From assembly GCA_021825225.1 (NCBI GenBank), contig JAKAIH010000123.1:1-7559 (forward strand): DNA of 7,559 nt. Direction: 5' to 3'. The position numbers were made by a program, and so were the translations under genes. The notes beneath the pieces were generated by a model. That model was not told the origin of the DNA and searched no databases. It worked only from the letters and a program-made list of their open reading frames with translations. The stretch is from Pseudomonadota bacterium. Lineage in GTDB: Bacteria > Pseudomonadota > Gammaproteobacteria > Burkholderiales > SG8-39. This document shows, in pieces, positions 6,434 through 7,559 of the stretch; position 1 is the first letter of the stretch; every line of letters begins with the position of its first letter.

Positions 6434-6448
6434 ATTTTCGGGCAAAAT
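6434..6448. promoter_or_regulatory. AT-rich inverted repeat upstream of the regulator gene
   Basis: ATTTT and AAAAT flank CGGGC as a perfect 5-base inverted repeat, in the most AT-rich patch of the intergenic region. The right arm overlaps CAAAAT (6443-6448), a weak candidate -10 for rightward transcription; 18 bases before it stands TCATCA, a poor -35. The patch may therefore be promoter, operator or both for the Crp/Fnr gene. Evidence is weak. Confidence 0.25.
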
Positions 6449-6463
6449 GTCACCTACCCGACA
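6448..6463. promoter_or_regulatory. Crp/Fnr-like 5-N6-5 dyad, possible autoregulatory site
   Basis: TGTCA-CCTACC-CGACA has arms that pair at four of five positions (TGTC/GACA), and it has the 16-base geometry of Crp-family sites. It differs from the CRP consensus TGTGA-N6-TCACA at the inner arm bases. It lies 22 bases before the regulator start, where binding would block its own transcription. The neighbouring regulator has Gln in place of the CRP recognition-helix Glu, so a departure from TGTGA would make sense. Unproven. Confidence 0.35.
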
Positions 6464-6485
6464 CTCGGCGCTTTAGCGGCAGTCA

Positions 6486-7160
6486 ATGCGATCCCTGGAT
6501 GACATGTTGGCCCTGAGTTCCTGGACACGCGAGCTGCCCGCGGAACAATTGAGCCGGGTGCGCGCAGCCATCGCCGTGCGCGAATTCGCGGCCGGCGCGT
6601 GCATCTGCCGCAAAGGCGACCCGGCGAACGCCTGGTTGGGCGTGATCGACGGCCTGGTCAAGATTCATAGCCTCTCCCCGGCAGGCAAGTCGGTCACGTT
6701 CGCCGGCATACCCGCAGGCGGCTGGTTCGCCGAAGGCTCGGTACTGAAGGGCCAGACGTTCAAGTACGATATCGAGGCGCTGCGCGATTCGCGCATCGCG
6801 TTCATGCCCGAAGCCACGTTCCAATGGCTGCTCGACACCAGCATACCGTTCAACCGCTTTCTGCTGAAGCAACTGAACGAGCGCCTGGGGCAGTTCATCG
6901 GCATGGTCGAGCACGACCGGCTGCTCGACCCGGATGCGCGCGTCGCGCGTTCGCTCGCAGCGCTGTTCAACACCTATCTCTATCCGGACGCCGACCCGCA
7001 CGTGCAGATCTCGCAGGAGGAGCTCGGCTATCTCGCCGGTGCCTCGCGCCAGCGCGTCAACCGCGCGCTGCAGGTGCTGGGCAAGGCCGGCCTGATCAAA
7101 GTCGACTACGGCCTCGTGACCGTGCTCGACCTGGACGGCCTGCGCAAATTCGGCGGCTGA
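6486..7160 (+). CDS. Crp/Fnr-family transcriptional regulator
   Basis: 224 residues, a cytoplasmic DNA-binding regulator. Residues 10-115 form the cyclic-nucleotide-binding-like beta roll (REFAAGACICRKGDPANAWLGVIDGLVKI at 32-60 is the classic start, in two pieces). A long dimerisation helix lies at about 119-145, and the winged helix at about 150-222 has the HTH VQISQEELGYLAGASRQRV (173-191). The recognition helix has R188, Q189 and R193 where CRP has R180, E181 and R185. The phosphate-binding Arg-Ser pair of CRP is replaced by residues near FKY (92-94), and the N-terminal cysteine cluster of FNR is missing; only C39 and C41 occur. cAMP and a 4Fe-4S cluster are thus both unlikely effectors. 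The ATG at 6486 is the first possible start, since an in-frame TAG lies at 6474; no Shine-Dalgarno is visible, and an ATG at 6504 is an alternative. It is divergent from the ligase-transporter operon and a likely regulator of it. Confidence 0.93.
   Translation: MRSLDDMLALSSWTRELPAEQLSRVRAAIAVREFAAGACICRKGDPANAWLGVIDGLVKIHSLSPAGKSVTFAGIPAGGWFAEGSVLKGQTFKYDIEALRDSRIAFMPEATFQWLLDTSIPFNRFLLKQLNERLGQFIGMVEHDRLLDPDARVARSLAALFNTYLYPDADPHVQISQEELGYLAGASRQRVNRALQVLGKAGLIKVDYGLVTVLDLDGLRKFGG
6579..6590. repeat. Perfect 12-base palindrome, copy 1 (inside the regulator gene)
   Basis: CGCGAATTCGCG reads identically on both strands. This copy encodes part of VREFA in the regulator, and an identical copy lies at 7168-7179 in the gap after the gene. 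The preceding G is also shared, so 13 bases match. It is built from common codons of a GC-rich genome and may be chance. Confidence 0.5.
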
Positions 7161-7167
7161 TCGCAAG

Positions 7168-7179
7168 CGCGAATTCGCG
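7168..7179. repeat. Perfect 12-base palindrome, copy 2 (between regulator and phosphatase genes)
   Basis: This is the same CGCGAATTCGCG as at 6579-6590, here in the 34-base noncoding gap and 15 bases before the phosphatase start. Without a U run or loop it is not a terminator. It could be a protein-binding site or a coincidence. Confidence 0.5.
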
Positions 7180-7194
7180 TATCCTCCCGCCTGC

Positions 7195-7559
7195 ATGGCT
7201 ATCCTGTATCTGGTCCGTCACGGCCAGGCCTCCTTCGCCGCAGAGAATTACGACCGCCTGAGCGCGCTCGGGCGGCGGCAATCGGAGTGGCTGGGTGAAT
7301 ATTTCGCCGAGCGCGGCATCGGGTTCGCGCGCGTGGTGTGCGGCACGCTGGAGCGCCAGCGCGAAACCGCGCGCACGATCCTCGGCACTATGGGCTCTGC
7401 GCTCGCCGCCGCGGAACACCCCGGCTGGAACGAGTATTCCGGCGAAGCGCTGTACAATGCCTATCTCGGCGACGAATGGGCCGCGGCGCGCGCCAAAGGC
7501 GACGTGCGCTCGGTCTACCGCACCATCAAGGCGGCGCTCGCAGCCTGGTCCGAAGACAA
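7195..7559 (+). CDS. Histidine phosphatase family protein (phosphoglycerate mutase-like), 3' end cut by window
   Basis: 121 complete codons are seen before the right edge. The N-terminus MAILYLVRHGQAS carries the RHG signature with catalytic H9 flanked by R8. The second arginine motif GTLERQRETA (50-59) supplies R54, and E80 in GWNEY is a candidate general acid. These mark histidine phosphatase branch 1 (PGAM/SixA/CobC type), cytosolic, acting through a phosphohistidine on an unknown phosphorylated substrate. The second catalytic histidine lies beyond the window. The start is the ATG at 7195, because the RHG motif must stand close to the N-terminus; no Shine-Dalgarno is visible. It follows the regulator by 34 bases in the same direction, so cotranscription is plausible. 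No functional link with the importer can be read from the sequence, and true phosphoglycerate mutase activity is unlikely given the family's diversity. Confidence 0.9.
   Translation, partial: MAILYLVRHGQASFAAENYDRLSALGRRQSEWLGEYFAERGIGFARVVCGTLERQRETARTILGTMGSALAAAEHPGWNEYSGEALYNAYLGDEWAAARAKGDVRSVYRTIKAALAAWSED

Noticed and set aside
7161..7194. Terminator between regulator and phosphatase
   Set aside because: The gap holds only a loopless palindrome with no T run.

Overview
The window reads as chromosomal DNA from a GC-rich proteobacterium, most likely a betaproteobacterium (Burkholderiales, Rhodocyclales or relatives). This rests on the strong G/C third-position bias, the gene order and the protein styles; I cannot name a genus. 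I see no mobile element, RNA gene, CRISPR array or long repeat. Almost all of the sequence is coding, and the longest stretch without a gene is the 204-base divergent intergenic region at 6282-6485.

Layout: bases 1-6281 carry a leftward (minus-strand) operon of five genes, transcribed in the order AMP-forming acyl-CoA ligase (4329-6281), livG-type ATPase (3529-4329), livH-type permease (2514-3515), livM-type permease (1394-2458) and periplasmic substrate-binding protein (1-1317, cut by the window edge only a few residues before its expected end). The ligase stop and the livG start overlap as TGATG, and the remaining gaps are 13, 55 and 76 bases. The second ATPase of such transporters (livF) is not in the window and is expected beyond base 1. 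Bases 6486-7160 hold a divergent Crp/Fnr-family regulator. It is followed on the same strand after 34 bases by a histidine phosphatase (7195 onward, cut by the right edge).

Working model (inference): the periplasmic protein captures a carboxylic acid, LivH/LivM/LivG (plus an outside LivF) import it, and the ligase converts it to a CoA thioester on entry. The operon therefore looks like an importer for a fatty, aromatic or dicarboxylic acid rather than a true branched-chain amino-acid transporter, although automatic annotation would call it Liv. The divergent Crp/Fnr protein, which lacks the cAMP-contacting Arg-Ser pair of CRP, is the obvious candidate regulator. The shared intergenic region contains several dyad elements that could be its sites, including one of 5-N6-5 geometry next to its own start and a stronger GC-rich dyad over the -35 region of the operon.

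Nothing here is clearly a new class of system. The most interesting parts are the ligase-transporter coupling, the unidentified ligand and effector, and the dense symmetry of the divergent promoter region.
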